Shown in pieces: positions 25,463 through 34,495 of a DNA stretch of 64,000 nt. Both the position numbers and the translations under genes were made by a program. Origin of the DNA: Microbacterium sp. Leaf320 (GTDB lineage Bacteria; Actinomycetota; Actinomycetes; Actinomycetales; Microbacteriaceae); the NCBI RefSeq assembly GCF_001423485.1, contig NZ_LMOD01000004.1:372001-436000 (forward strand), read 5' to 3'. The stretch's first letter is position 1. The number at the start of each line of letters is the position of its first letter. Below the pieces are notes generated by a model. The model was not told the origin of the DNA. It was given only the letters and a program-made list of their open reading frames with translations, and made no database searches.

Positions 25463-28045
25463 GTGCGGAAGAGGTCGACCATGGTGGTGGGCAGAGAACG
25501 CGACCTTGCCATCGCGATGAATGTCATCCAGGACGGGGGCAGTTTGGATGTCGTCGGCAGCCGCGGCAGCGGACGCACCACGTTTCTGGAAGCGGTCTGT
25601 CTACGACTGCAGAACGCCGGCTGGGTGATTGTGCGGCTACGGGGGGTGGCTTCGTTGCGGCAGCATCCCCTCGCCGCGATGCAACTGGCGGGCGTGGTGC
25701 GGGCGAACGACTCACGCCCGTTGACGATTCAGAGCACCGCCGAAGCGCTGGAAACGCTCGTACGCGACAAACGCGCCGTGATCGTCATAGACGACTGGGA
25801 CGACCTCGATGAAGCGTCGTGGGGGATTGTTGAGGGAACCCGGCGGTCTCTAGGCGTCCCGGTGATCATCTCCCGACTGCAGGGGAGGCACGCCCGCCAC
25901 ACACCCTCCGGTCTTGACGCGTCGACACTGGAGCCTGCTTTCGTCATCGACATCACCCCGTTGCGTTTCGATGAGCTCGAATCCGCAGTGGAGACAGTGT
26001 TCGAGGCACCGGTGGAGATCAGTACCATGCGGCGGATCTATGCAAAGTCAGGAGGGATCGTGGGGCTTGCGACCAGCGTGGTCGCTGCCGCGATCCGTGA
26101 CGGACGTATTCGCAAGTCTGACGGGGCGTGGACGGCGACGCGGGACCTGTGGAGTGCGGGGCTCCGAGGGGTGGTTGAAGCGCACATCGAGAACCTGGAT
26201 GATGATGCTTTGGACGCTCTGGAGGTGATCGCCCTGGTGGGCGACGCCGACATTGACACCGTTCGCAAGCTCGTCGCATGGCCGACGTTGGAGCTTCTGG
26301 AACAGCGGGCGATGATCCAAGTGGTCACGTCCGGGAACCGGCACCTCGTCACAGTGGTGCCGCCCTTGCTGGTGGAGTTCTTCCGCAACGAACCACTCGC
26401 TGCGCGCCGGATGCGATTGCAAGCACTGATCGGTGAACGATTGGGTATGGACGGTGAGCGTACGCCAGTGCCCGGGGTCAGCTCCGGTGCGTTCGCCCCC
26501 GACAAAGATGCTGCGCTGGTGCGACTCGTCCATGAACGCACCCGCACCCGACAGGTGGTGACGCGCGCGGAATGGGAAGCGCGTCCAGAACCGCACACGG
26601 CCTACGAGTACGTGACGGCGCTGATGAACGCGGGAGCTCCGGATTCGATGATCACCGCGGTCTTGAACCGGCCCGGAGAACCTGCAGGGGACCCGCTCGG
26701 CCAGGCGCGCCTTGCGATACTTCGAGCCCGGTGGACCGCCAGCGTCGGGGACGTGGACAGTGCCTTGCGCGATTTGGACGATGCTCGCGCGGCAGGGGAC
26801 GCTCTTGCGGGGATGTTTGCTGCGGCGGCGGTGACCATCGAATGCGAGCACCGAAGCGTGCCCGAGGATTTCGCCACACGACTGGAGGTGGATGACCTCA
26901 CCTCGGAACCGGTGCGGGCCGCGTTGTGGGACGCGCAGATCCTCGTTCTCACCACCCTCGGTCGCTTCGTGGATGCGTCCCGCGTGTTCGCGCAGTACGA
27001 GGCCGACGAGCGTGCGGCCGTCTACATGCCTGGCAGCACACGGGCACTGAATGGGCTGGCGTTGCTGGGGGTGGGGCGTCTCGGGGACGCATTGACGTGG
27101 TCGATGCGGGGCGTGGACGAATCGTTCGGGCTGTTGGATGTGGACACTGCGCGCGCACACGGCGCAGTCGGCGCGGTATGCATGATCATGTCAGGGGACA
27201 ACGCAGCCGTCGAGGATCTCGTGGCGACCCTCGTCGCGGCGGGGCCGTTCCCGCGCGTCTCGGCGGGGTATCACCGCATGCTGCTGACGATGGCCGCGGT
27301 CGTGGCTATCCGGCGCGGCAACGTCGCTTTGGGTGAACGCTACCGCACTGAGCTGACGTCCCTGCCTGGAGAAAACGGTCTTCTGCCGGGCCAGTCCGAA
27401 TCGTGGTCACACGCGCAGCTTCTCGCATCTGACGGGGACGCACTCAACGCTGCCGCCGTCCTCTGGGAAACGGGGGAGCGCCTGTGGGCTCGGGGTGGGC
27501 GCATGTCCGGAATCCTGAGCATGTTGAACGCGTGTGAAGTGGCGCCACAGGAGGACTGGTTGGATGCGTTGCGCGCCCGGATGACCGACATGGATAGTCC
27601 TCTGCTCTCCGCCCACTACTCCCTTGTGGTGGCCGCCGCGGCACAGGACGGTCCGGCGCTGGAAGCTGCCGTACCCGGGCTGGTGGCGACAGGACGGATG
27701 GGGATGGCGTTGGCCGCGCTACGTCGAGCGGCGCACGTGTACCGGGCGGCGGGAGATGACTCTCGTGCCCGGGACGCCGACGCTCGCGCCAGCGAGTACC
27801 TGGAGTCGCTGCCGCTGCGCAGCGTCGATGCAGACCGGTTCGCGGCGACAACGGTGAAACTCACGGATCGTGAGGTCGAGATCGCCCGCCTGGTTGCCGA
27901 GGGGATGTCGAACCCCGCCATCGCCTCTCAGCTGGTGCTGAGTGTGCGCACGGTGGAGAGCCACATGCACCGCATCATGCGCAAGCTCGATCTTCCTAAT
28001 CGACAGTCCGTCGGCGACTACATTCTCAGCCACCACGGAATGTGA
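25463..28045 (+). CDS. Large ATPase-LuxR transcriptional regulator 1
   Basis: 860 residues. An N-terminal AAA/STAND-type ATPase has Walker A GSRGSGRTT (near residue 34) and Walker B AVIVIDDWDD (near 108). A long helical middle of TPR-like character follows, then a C-terminal LuxR helix-turn-helix (about 797-850: LTDREVEIARLVAEG, IASQLVLSVRTVESHMHRIM). This is the LAL (large ATP-binding LuxR) plan: ATP-dependent activators that respond to an unknown ligand. GTG 25463 has an AAAGGA site. It differs clearly from regulators 2 and 3, which resemble each other. Confidence 0.88.
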   Translation: MRKRSTMVVGRERDLAIAMNVIQDGGSLDVVGSRGSGRTTFLEAVCLRLQNAGWVIVRLRGVASLRQHPLAAMQLAGVVRANDSRPLTIQSTAEALETLVRDKRAVIVIDDWDDLDEASWGIVEGTRRSLGVPVIISRLQGRHARHTPSGLDASTLEPAFVIDITPLRFDELESAVETVFEAPVEISTMRRIYAKSGGIVGLATSVVAAAIRDGRIRKSDGAWTATRDLWSAGLRGVVEAHIENLDDDALDALEVIALVGDADIDTVRKLVAWPTLELLEQRAMIQVVTSGNRHLVTVVPPLLVEFFRNEPLAARRMRLQALIGERLGMDGERTPVPGVSSGAFAPDKDAALVRLVHERTRTRQVVTRAEWEARPEPHTAYEYVTALMNAGAPDSMITAVLNRPGEPAGDPLGQARLAILRARWTASVGDVDSALRDLDDARAAGDALAGMFAAAAVTIECEHRSVPEDFATRLEVDDLTSEPVRAALWDAQILVLTTLGRFVDASRVFAQYEADERAAVYMPGSTRALNGLALLGVGRLGDALTWSMRGVDESFGLLDVDTARAHGAVGAVCMIMSGDNAAVEDLVATLVAAGPFPRVSAGYHRMLLTMAAVVAIRRGNVALGERYRTELTSLPGENGLLPGQSESWSHAQLLASDGDALNAAAVLWETGERLWARGGRMSGILSMLNACEVAPQEDWLDALRARMTDMDSPLLSAHYSLVVAAAAQDGPALEAAVPGLVATGRMGMALAALRRAAHVYRAAGDDSRARDADARASEYLESLPLRSVDADRFAATTVKLTDREVEIARLVAEGMSNPAIASQLVLSVRTVESHMHRIMRKLDLPNRQSVGDYILSHHGM

Positions 28046-28084
28046 CCGCCGCGCTCGTCCGCGAACGCTGCACGCTGTCACCGC

Positions 28085-28117
28085 GACGACGGGCGGGCGT
28101 ATCCTGCCCACGTCGTC
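28085..28117. terminator. Hairpin between convergent LuxR genes
   Basis: Stem of GACGAC plus GGGC arms (28085-28098 with 28105-28117), with one bulge, in the 200 bp between the stops of regulators 1 and 2. No T-run. Confidence 0.45.
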
Positions 28118-28244
28118 CCGGCGTGCGACAAGGGATGACGAGAATGCTGCCTGACGGGGCGGTCAAGGGCGTCGTGCGCCTGTGTCGTTGGTGGCGTCCC
28201 CGGGCTCCGCACGCTGGCGGCGCAGACCCCGTGCGTGTGGTGGT

Positions 28245-30905
28245 TCAGAGCCGCAAACGTACGGCATCTCGGCGACTAGTCACTCCGAGTTTGCGGTAGA
28301 TGGACCGCTGGTGGGAGCGCACGGTGTTGGTGGAGACGAACAGCGCGGCCGCGATCTCCTCGGCTGTCATCGTCGTCCCCAGGTACCCGTAGACCTCTTG
28401 TTCCCGGGGGGACAGCGGCTCGCCGACGATTCGGCTCGAGGTGTTCAGCAGTCGGGTAAGGAGGTGAGCGATGAAGTCGGTGTGCGGGGTGGAAGAGCTG
28501 GCTGCATCGTCAAGGAGCGGACGGATCTCCTCGCCCGCGGACAGGAACGGCCAGAGGATGCCTTCCGGGGCTGCGGCGGCGATAGCCCGGCGCAGGCGGA
28601 GGCGAGCGCGAGCGGCATCGCCGTCGGCCCAGGCGACGAGTGCTGCGGTGGTTTCGGCCGATGCGGCGACGTAACTGACTCGGCGTTCGGTGGCGGTGAG
28701 GCCGCTGAGCAGCTCCATGGCGAGGTCGCCCCGTCCCGCCTGGCGGGCGATGTCCGCTCCGAACGCCCGTACCAGGGGAACGTTGCGTTGTTCCCGGAAC
28801 TGCTGGACGATGGCGACCGCGTCCGCATGCGCGTGCAGTCCCGCGTGCAGCGCCGCCTGTGCGAGCGCCCGATACGTCGCCCAGGGCACGCCGTGACGGT
28901 TCTCCGAGGATATTCCTGTCAGAAGAGCATTCGCCGTCCGGATCGCTGCCGGGTGGTGACCGGCGCTGATGATCAGTACGAGATACAGGCGTGCCAGTGC
29001 TGGATAGGACTGTTCCCCGGACGTGCCTGCGGAGAGCTCGGTGAGGAGCCGGTCGGCAAGTGGACGGTCTGCGCGCCAGTACGCGAGGAACGCGTGCGCG
29101 AACATCCCGATGCCCCCGTCGTATCGATACCAGTCGTCAACCGTCTCCTGACTCAACGGGGTGCCGGTGATCAGGGCGTGCCCGGCCGTGAGATGCCCGC
29201 CGTACACCAACGCGAACAACAGGTTCGACTGGGCCCGGTTGGCAAGGACGGTGCGGCGAGTCCGGGTCGCCTCGTCCACAGCGGCACGCAGCAACCGGAT
29301 CGCCTCCTGGGGCCGTTGGCGCGTGCGCATCATGCCCCACCCGGCGATGAACACCTGGTAGGGGTGCAGCGTGCTGGTGCTGTCGCCGACGGTGAGGGCG
29401 TGCAGGGCGGCAGTCACCGCGGCGAGGAGGGAGTCTTCCCCGTCGGCGAGGAGGATCTGAGCGAACGGCTGCGTACGGCTCCACTGTGCGGACTCATCCT
29501 GATGCGCGAACGCCCGCGCGGCGACCAGCCTGGCGTTGTCGCCGTCTCCGAGAAGGCGGATGCAGGTCGCGCGGATGAGGGTGATGGTGGGGTCCTCCTG
29601 CAGCGTATCGGGGGCGGAGACGCAGACCTCGTGCAGCGTCCGGGCATCTTGCTCGACGAGGAGCTGCAGCCAGCTCGCGCAGATCATCTCGCGGATGAGT
29701 GTCGCATCCTCGGTGAAGGAGGCGTGCGTGAGCGCCTCGGCAGCGTGTCGGTGCAGAAGATAGCGGGCGGCTCGGGCGTGCAGCCTTTGAGCGTGAGCGG
29801 GGTCTGTGCGGCGAACGAGAGTGCGGCACGCACGAGCGAACAAGTCGTGCCAGCGGTACATGATGGCGCCGGAGTCGTCGACGAAACGGTCGAGGAAGAT
29901 GCCGTTGGCTGCACATTCGTCGAGCAGACGCGAGGACGAGGGATCGTCGGTGAGCGCGGCCGCCAGGCCCGGTCCGAGCGTGAGGCTGGTCGTCGCGTCC
30001 AGCACGAATTGGCGCAGGGGCGGCCGCAAGCTGGGGAGAACCACCTCGCGGATATAGTCGGGGAGTCGTTCTGGGGGGTGGATGCGGGCAGATGGTGTGT
30101 CCCCTGGAAGGAGTCGAAGGGCGACGGCGGCCGGCCACCCGCCCGTCTCCCTCACCACCGCCGTTGCCGCATCTGCGTCGATAGTGTGATCGGGGTTGCG
30201 TAGGTGAGCTGTCGCGATGATCTCCGGAACCGTCATGGCCAGCTCCCGCGCATCCATGAGGATGCCGGGGTGCGCCATCATCAGTCGTGAGAATCCGGTT
30301 TCGAACCCTGCTGTGCCCGCGCAGATCACGCGAAGGCGTGAGGCGCTGACACGAGTGAGCGCGCTGATAACGCTCCCGACCGCGGAGGGCGCATGCTGGG
30401 CATCGTCAATGACCATCGTGACGGGCGACGGTGCGGATGTCAGCAGTTCGGCGACTGTGGTCATCAATCCTGTGATGTCGGTCGTGTGAGGGGACGTTGT
30501 CCGTCGTGTTGTGAGGATGCTGGCTCGGCCCGGGTGCAGGGCGCGCTCCAGCGCGGCGACAATCCCCATCAGCACGGCGACCGGATCATCGTGCGGGGTG
30601 GGCTCCAGGGTCAACCAAGCGACGGTGGACGTCGCGCGCGCAGCCCAGGAGGTGAGGAGTACCGACTTGCCGAACCCGGGTGGCGCGACGATGAGAATCA
30701 CGTTCGCGATATCCAAGGACTCGTCGACCCGAGCGCGCAGGTGAGGGCGGTCGATGACATTGCTGGGAAGATCAGACGCAGAGGTCAAGTACCACGGTGT
30801 GGGGACCCAGCCCCTCGCTGTACTCGGACCCAACGCGTCCGCGATACCAGCCTGGAGGTCACCGATGGCCCCGGTGTTCTGGCTCTCGTCGCTGAGTGTT
30901 GTCAT
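28245..30905 (-). CDS. MalT-like LuxR regulator 2
   Basis: 886 residues. Walker A APPGFGKS (about 74-81) and Walker B VTMVIDDAQ (about 162-170) mark a MalT/STAND ATPase. Long TPR-like helical repeats follow, and the last 60 residues are a LuxR domain (LSPREQEVYGYLG, IAAALFVSTNTVRSHQRSIY). Such proteins switch on target operons when ATP and an inducer are bound. It is a paralogue of regulator 3 (35606-38200): both share the W-x-x-PW-LTS start and the same HTH. ATG 30905 follows GGGGAA. It flanks the membrane locus at 31.4-35.6 kb. Confidence 0.9.
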   Translation of the reverse strand: MTTLSDESQNTGAIGDLQAGIADALGPSTARGWVPTPWYLTSASDLPSNVIDRPHLRARVDESLDIANVILIVAPPGFGKSVLLTSWAARATSTVAWLTLEPTPHDDPVAVLMGIVAALERALHPGRASILTTRRTTSPHTTDITGLMTTVAELLTSAPSPVTMVIDDAQHAPSAVGSVISALTRVSASRLRVICAGTAGFETGFSRLMMAHPGILMDARELAMTVPEIIATAHLRNPDHTIDADAATAVVRETGGWPAAVALRLLPGDTPSARIHPPERLPDYIREVVLPSLRPPLRQFVLDATTSLTLGPGLAAALTDDPSSSRLLDECAANGIFLDRFVDDSGAIMYRWHDLFARACRTLVRRTDPAHAQRLHARAARYLLHRHAAEALTHASFTEDATLIREMICASWLQLLVEQDARTLHEVCVSAPDTLQEDPTITLIRATCIRLLGDGDNARLVAARAFAHQDESAQWSRTQPFAQILLADGEDSLLAAVTAALHALTVGDSTSTLHPYQVFIAGWGMMRTRQRPQEAIRLLRAAVDEATRTRRTVLANRAQSNLLFALVYGGHLTAGHALITGTPLSQETVDDWYRYDGGIGMFAHAFLAYWRADRPLADRLLTELSAGTSGEQSYPALARLYLVLIISAGHHPAAIRTANALLTGISSENRHGVPWATYRALAQAALHAGLHAHADAVAIVQQFREQRNVPLVRAFGADIARQAGRGDLAMELLSGLTATERRVSYVAASAETTAALVAWADGDAARARLRLRRAIAAAAPEGILWPFLSAGEEIRPLLDDAASSSTPHTDFIAHLLTRLLNTSSRIVGEPLSPREQEVYGYLGTTMTAEEIAAALFVSTNTVRSHQRSIYRKLGVTSRRDAVRLRL

Positions 30906-31384
30906 CGGTTCCCCATTTCGCCCTTTGACACTTCTCGTTATCGTCGCATGTCCCGCACCCGGGCACGGTGCGGGCAGGCGAGAACAGCTTGAGGGGGCCC
31001 AGAAAGTCATCCAGGAATGATCAACACAGTCGCGCTCTCCGGGGATGCGCCGCTCACGTCGTGCGGTGAAGTCGGTCGGGATCGCACTCGGGGGAATCAG
31101 GGCGAGAGACGTCCCCGCTTCGCCGTAGGAGCCCACAAAGCCGCCGGCATCGCCGGGAGTATGCGCGAGCGGCGGCCCGGGCTGATCCGATGTCCGCGGC
31201 GTCTCACACACGCGACTCATAACAGGAACCTTGTGCCCCTCGTCACCCGCCGAGGAATGCGAGGCGCGGAGCGGTGAGTTCCCTGCGGAGGTTGCCCTCC
31301 CCGCGTGCCCGCCGGGACCAGGGGACACGGTGCCACGAGTCGAATCGACATCCCCCGGGGCTTGGTCGTCCAGTGTGCCTGCTG
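30906..31384. other. Intergenic, no supported gene
   Basis: About 480 bp between regulator 2 and the end of the GAP gene. It should hold the promoter of regulator 2. I see no convincing coding frame or strong hairpin. Confidence 0.4.
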
Positions 31385-32047
31385 TCAGAGCGCCGAGATC
31401 CCCGTGATGATGATGTGGGCTCCGACAAGCAAAAACAGGGCGGTCATGATCACGGCACTGTTGGCCGTCAACCAGTCTCGGATGCGCGTGAGTGCACGCC
31501 GGGAGGGAGAGGGGGCCACGATGACGAGCAGGACGGGAATAAGGACGGTGACAGAGGCGAGCATCGCGAACAGAGCTACGGCCACCCACAACTCGGGGGA
31601 GGCTGCGTCGAGGGTGCCGAGTTCCGTGCCCGCTGATGCGGCGACGAGCAGGTTCTTCGGAGTCACGGCGGACAGCGCGAACGCGAGCGCTCCCGTCGTC
31701 ACCGCGGGGAGGGTGTCCACCCTATTCATCCATGGGGGCGTTGTCGGTGTGGCCCCGGGGGCGGGGCGGGTGCGCCATTGACGCCACCCGAGCCACAGGA
31801 GCCCCACCCCGACAAGGATCTGCATGACACGGATGATGGTGCCGGCTGGGGTGGAGTCCGTGGACGGCAGCACCTCGCGGAGCCACGCAAAGAATCCGGT
31901 CGCCACGACAACCCCGAGAAACCACCCCGCGAGGAACACCAGTCCTCGCGTCCGGGCACGAGGAGACATCAGGATGAGGATCACGGCGACTACCGGCAGG
32001 GGGCTTGCGGCGATGGCGGCTGCGTGGGGGAGCACAGTCCCCAACAC
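31385..32047 (-). CDS. GAP/SfLAP-family membrane transporter
   Basis: 220 residues with about six TM helices, beginning ASPLPVVAVILILMSPRART, the typical opening of the GAP (Sap/SfLAP, LysE-related) family. In mycobacteria members help carry glycolipids or peptidolipids across the membrane; here the cargo is unknown. The conserved second half includes SAVTPKNLLVAASAG. GTG 32047 begins 1 nt after the upstream stop codon. Last gene of the five-gene minus-strand operon. Confidence 0.8.
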   Translation of the reverse strand: MLGTVLPHAAAIAASPLPVVAVILILMSPRARTRGLVFLAGWFLGVVVATGFFAWLREVLPSTDSTPAGTIIRVMQILVGVGLLWLGWRQWRTRPAPGATPTTPPWMNRVDTLPAVTTGALAFALSAVTPKNLLVAASAGTELGTLDAASPELWVAVALFAMLASVTVLIPVLLVIVAPSPSRRALTRIRDWLTANSAVIMTALFLLVGAHIIITGISAL

Positions 32048-32048
32048 G

Positions 32049-33416
32049 TCATTCAGCGGCGTCCTCCGTCCCGAACACGTCCGAGGGAACCGCCACAGGT
32101 GGGCGGGGCACGAACGTGATGCTGACAGCGATGACTGCCGCCCCGACCACAGTCCAGATGATCACGGCCGGGGACAACGGCCTGGTGAGGAGTATGACCG
32201 CCGCTCCGGCGACGGCGATAAGGGCGACAATGACGGTCGTGTGTGCGCTCACCCACGCTCCGACCCGGCCTGCGTGTAGGCCGCGGGCCTCCAGTCGTTC
32301 GCGCGTCTGAACCCCTGCGGCGGTGACCGTAGCCCGCAGCTTCGTGGGCAGGGACGCCGGCCCGCTGAGCCACGCGACGAGGAACACGGTGATGGCGAGA
32401 GTGGTGAGCGCGACGATCATCGAGGACAGGTTCTCGGTGGCCGCGTCGAACAGACTCTGCGCCGCGTCAGGCGTCATGGCTGTCTTCGCGCCGGACACGG
32501 AGACAGTGACGATGGTGCGCGCGAGGGCGAGTCCTACGGTGAGAATCAGCATGGTCACGGCGGTCATCGCCGCGGTGACGGCCACAGCCCGTCGTCGGCG
32601 CCTGGCACACATGACGCCTGCGGTGAGCAGAACCAACGACACCCACGGCAACCATGCGCCGGCGATGTCGATGAGATAGTACGCGCCGCGGATCTGATCG
32701 AGAGATGTGTTCTCAAGCAGGGGGATGGACCGGTCGATGGTGGGGATGGCATCGGCGAGCCCGATACCCGCGTCCAGCAGTCGTGTGCGGACCTGCTCGA
32801 CCACCGGGCCCAGTTGCACACTGAGTGTGCCATCGGTGATGCTGAGTGCCGCGTCCTCCTCACCGCGCATGGTGGCGAGCAGTTGCGTATGTGTGACCTG
32901 CAGTGCGTTCTCCCAGGTGGAGGCGAAAGCGTCGGAGCGGACGATGGTGTTCACGCTGGAGTCGATGAGGGACTGGGCGCCTTGTGCGGCGGGTCCTTTC
33001 AAGAGGTTCAGCGCGGAGTCCGCGCGTGGCGGCAGGTCCAGGGTGCGGATCCCGTCGATGAGTTCGGTCGTGAGTCCGGGCACGTCGACGGCGTCATTGA
33101 TGGCCGTCAACGACGCCTCGACGAGCACGTCCTGGATGGCGGGGTCGTCGGCGAGGGGAGCGAAGGTCCCCACGAACTGCTCGGTGGTGAGGAGTTGCGT
33201 TCTCGCGTAGGCGGTGACGAGACCTGCGAGGCCGGCGAGCAGGCCGATGATCACGAGGACAGCGGAGGCGACCCTCCAGCCGGCACCGCGTCGGGCCGGG
33301 CTGACCGGCGGGGTCAACGCGGTCCGCAGTCGTTCGTTCTCGGTCTCCAACATGGAGACGCGGGCGCGGAGGACGCCGATGGATTCGTCGGTGAGAGTGT
33401 CGGCGTAGTCACTCAT
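32049..33416 (-). CDS. Large membrane protein with extracytoplasmic domain
   Basis: 455 residues. The cytoplasmic N-terminus carries a short leucine-rich coiled coil (VLRARVSMLETENERLRTAL). TM1 lies near 50-72. An outside domain of about 180 residues (TEQFVGTFAPLADDPAIQDV) follows, then further TM helices near 255, 285, 345, 400 and 425. It resembles actinobacterial membrane proteins annotated only as hypothetical. ATG 33416 overlaps the stop of the SHOCT gene, and its own stop is 1 nt from the GAP start. It is clearly part of one tightly coupled operon. Function unknown. Confidence 0.75.
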   Translation of the reverse strand: MSDYADTLTDESIGVLRARVSMLETENERLRTALTPPVSPARRGAGWRVASAVLVIIGLLAGLAGLVTAYARTQLLTTEQFVGTFAPLADDPAIQDVLVEASLTAINDAVDVPGLTTELIDGIRTLDLPPRADSALNLLKGPAAQGAQSLIDSSVNTIVRSDAFASTWENALQVTHTQLLATMRGEEDAALSITDGTLSVQLGPVVEQVRTRLLDAGIGLADAIPTIDRSIPLLENTSLDQIRGAYYLIDIAGAWLPWVSLVLLTAGVMCARRRRRAVAVTAAMTAVTMLILTVGLALARTIVTVSVSGAKTAMTPDAAQSLFDAATENLSSMIVALTTLAITVFLVAWLSGPASLPTKLRATVTAAGVQTRERLEARGLHAGRVGAWVSAHTTVIVALIAVAGAAVILLTRPLSPAVIIWTVVGAAVIAVSITFVPRPPVAVPSDVFGTEDAAE

Positions 33417-33708
33417 GGAGCAGCTGATTCTTCGCGAGTGCGAACTCGTCCGCAGTGAGCAGTCCCTGTTGGTGCATTGTGCCGAGCTGCTGAAGCCGGG
33501 AGGTGAGGTCAGAGCCGGTTCCCGGCGCGGGGGATACCGAAACCGGCGGCGCAGGAGGCTGGGGGTCCGGCTCGGCGGGCGGATGCAGGCGCTGCTGCTG
33601 GCGGTGGGCGACGGCGCCGCTGACGGCGGTCGCGGTCCCGGCGACAATGGCGGTGCGAGCCGCCGCGGCGAGCAACCCGGGGCGTCCTACGCGTCTGAGG
33701 AAGGGCAT
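33409..33708 (-). CDS. SHOCT-domain protein
   Basis: 99 residues. A basic, alanine-rich N-terminal segment may touch the membrane, followed by a Pro-rich linker. The last 30 residues form a SHOCT domain: LQQLGTMHQQGLLTADEFAL followed by a short AKNQLL helix. SHOCT domains are short helical oligomerisation modules found at the C-termini of membrane or stress proteins. ATG 33708 has a GGAG site. A second SHOCT occurs in the gene at 42276-42680. Confidence 0.8.
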   Translation of the reverse strand: MPFLRRVGRPGLLAAAARTAIVAGTATAVSGAVAHRQQQRLHPPAEPDPQPPAPPVSVSPAPGTGSDLTSRLQQLGTMHQQGLLTADEFALAKNQLLHE

Positions 33709-33709
33709 A

Positions 33710-34174
33710 TCAGTTCTCCTCGGGGGTGGTCGTCGTGGCGAGACCGGCCTGGATGAGCTCGTGAACGGTGGGCGCGGGGATGAGGGCGACGTGCACCACA
33801 CGGCCGCCCGCGGCGGCGACCGCGGACGACAGCGCGCTTGCCCACCGCATCTCCAAAGCCGCCAACGCCACACCGCTTCCCGGAGGGATGTCCGCCGCGG
33901 CGGTGCGGGCGTCGTCGTCGCCGATGAGTCCGTCGGCGATGAGGGGAGTGCGGGCGGCAAGTCTCGGGTCGATGTCCGCGAGTTCGCTGACATGGACGTG
34001 GCCGCTGCTGTCACGGACGGCGATGAGCAGGTCGACGAGCCTCACCGTGCCGTAATCGGCGAGGTCGTGGAGCGCGCCGATGACGTCCGGGTCGGGTGCG
34101 GTGCCTTCGAACCGGACGATGAACAGTTCGAGGGGGCCGATATCGCTCAGGTGGTGTGTGCGGGCGATGCTCAT
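33710..34174 (-). CDS. DUF6325-family protein
   Basis: 154 residues, soluble. N-terminus GPLELFIVRFEG, then a helical region and a GSGVALAALEMRWA stretch. This matches the actinobacterial DUF6325 family, often found beside SHOCT genes. No enzymatic motif. ATG 34174 overlaps the stop of the 52-residue gene upstream (ATGA), and its own stop is 1 nt before the SHOCT start. Confidence 0.7.
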   Translation of the reverse strand: MSIARTHHLSDIGPLELFIVRFEGTAPDPDVIGALHDLADYGTVRLVDLLIAVRDSSGHVHVSELADIDPRLAARTPLIADGLIGDDDARTAAADIPPGSGVALAALEMRWASALSSAVAAAGGRVVHVALIPAPTVHELIQAGLATTTTPEEN

Positions 34175-34329
34175 GCGAGTGCCTCGACCTGAGGGAACAA
34201 TCGAGACCGGTGGACGCTCACCGCGACGAGGAGCGTGCCGGTCGCGCCGGCAGCGCAGCCGCCCGTGCGGCACAGAACAATCCCCACAACGGGGGCGCGG
34301 ACGGCGCGGAGGCGTTCGAGGGTGGGCAT
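34171..34329 (-). CDS. 52-residue leader protein of the DUF6325 operon
   Basis: First gene of the minus-strand operon. AAAGGG lies 7 nt before ATG 34329, and its stop overlaps the DUF6325 start. Hydrophobic middle (VVGIVLCRTGGCAAGATGTLL), with two Cys in CRTGGC. It may be a small membrane protein or a translational lead-in. No family. Confidence 0.55.
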   Translation of the reverse strand: MPTLERLRAVRAPVVGIVLCRTGGCAAGATGTLLVAVSVHRSRLFPQVEALA

Positions 34330-34495
34330 CGTGTGACCCTTTCTGTGGATCGTGGGTTGATTGTCCGGCGTGGCGGGATGACGTGCATCATCCGTCGGTG
34401 ATGATTTCCGATGGACAGGCCCGTCGGATGTGCGCCGATGAGGGTGCGGCGCGATCCAATGGCACAGGCCCGTCCTTTTGTCCCGTGGAGGCAGC

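Noticed and set aside
28182..30203. 673-codon plus-strand open frame opposite LuxR regulator 2
   Set aside because: Antisense to a clearly recognisable MalT-like gene, with low-complexity Gly/Arg/Val composition.
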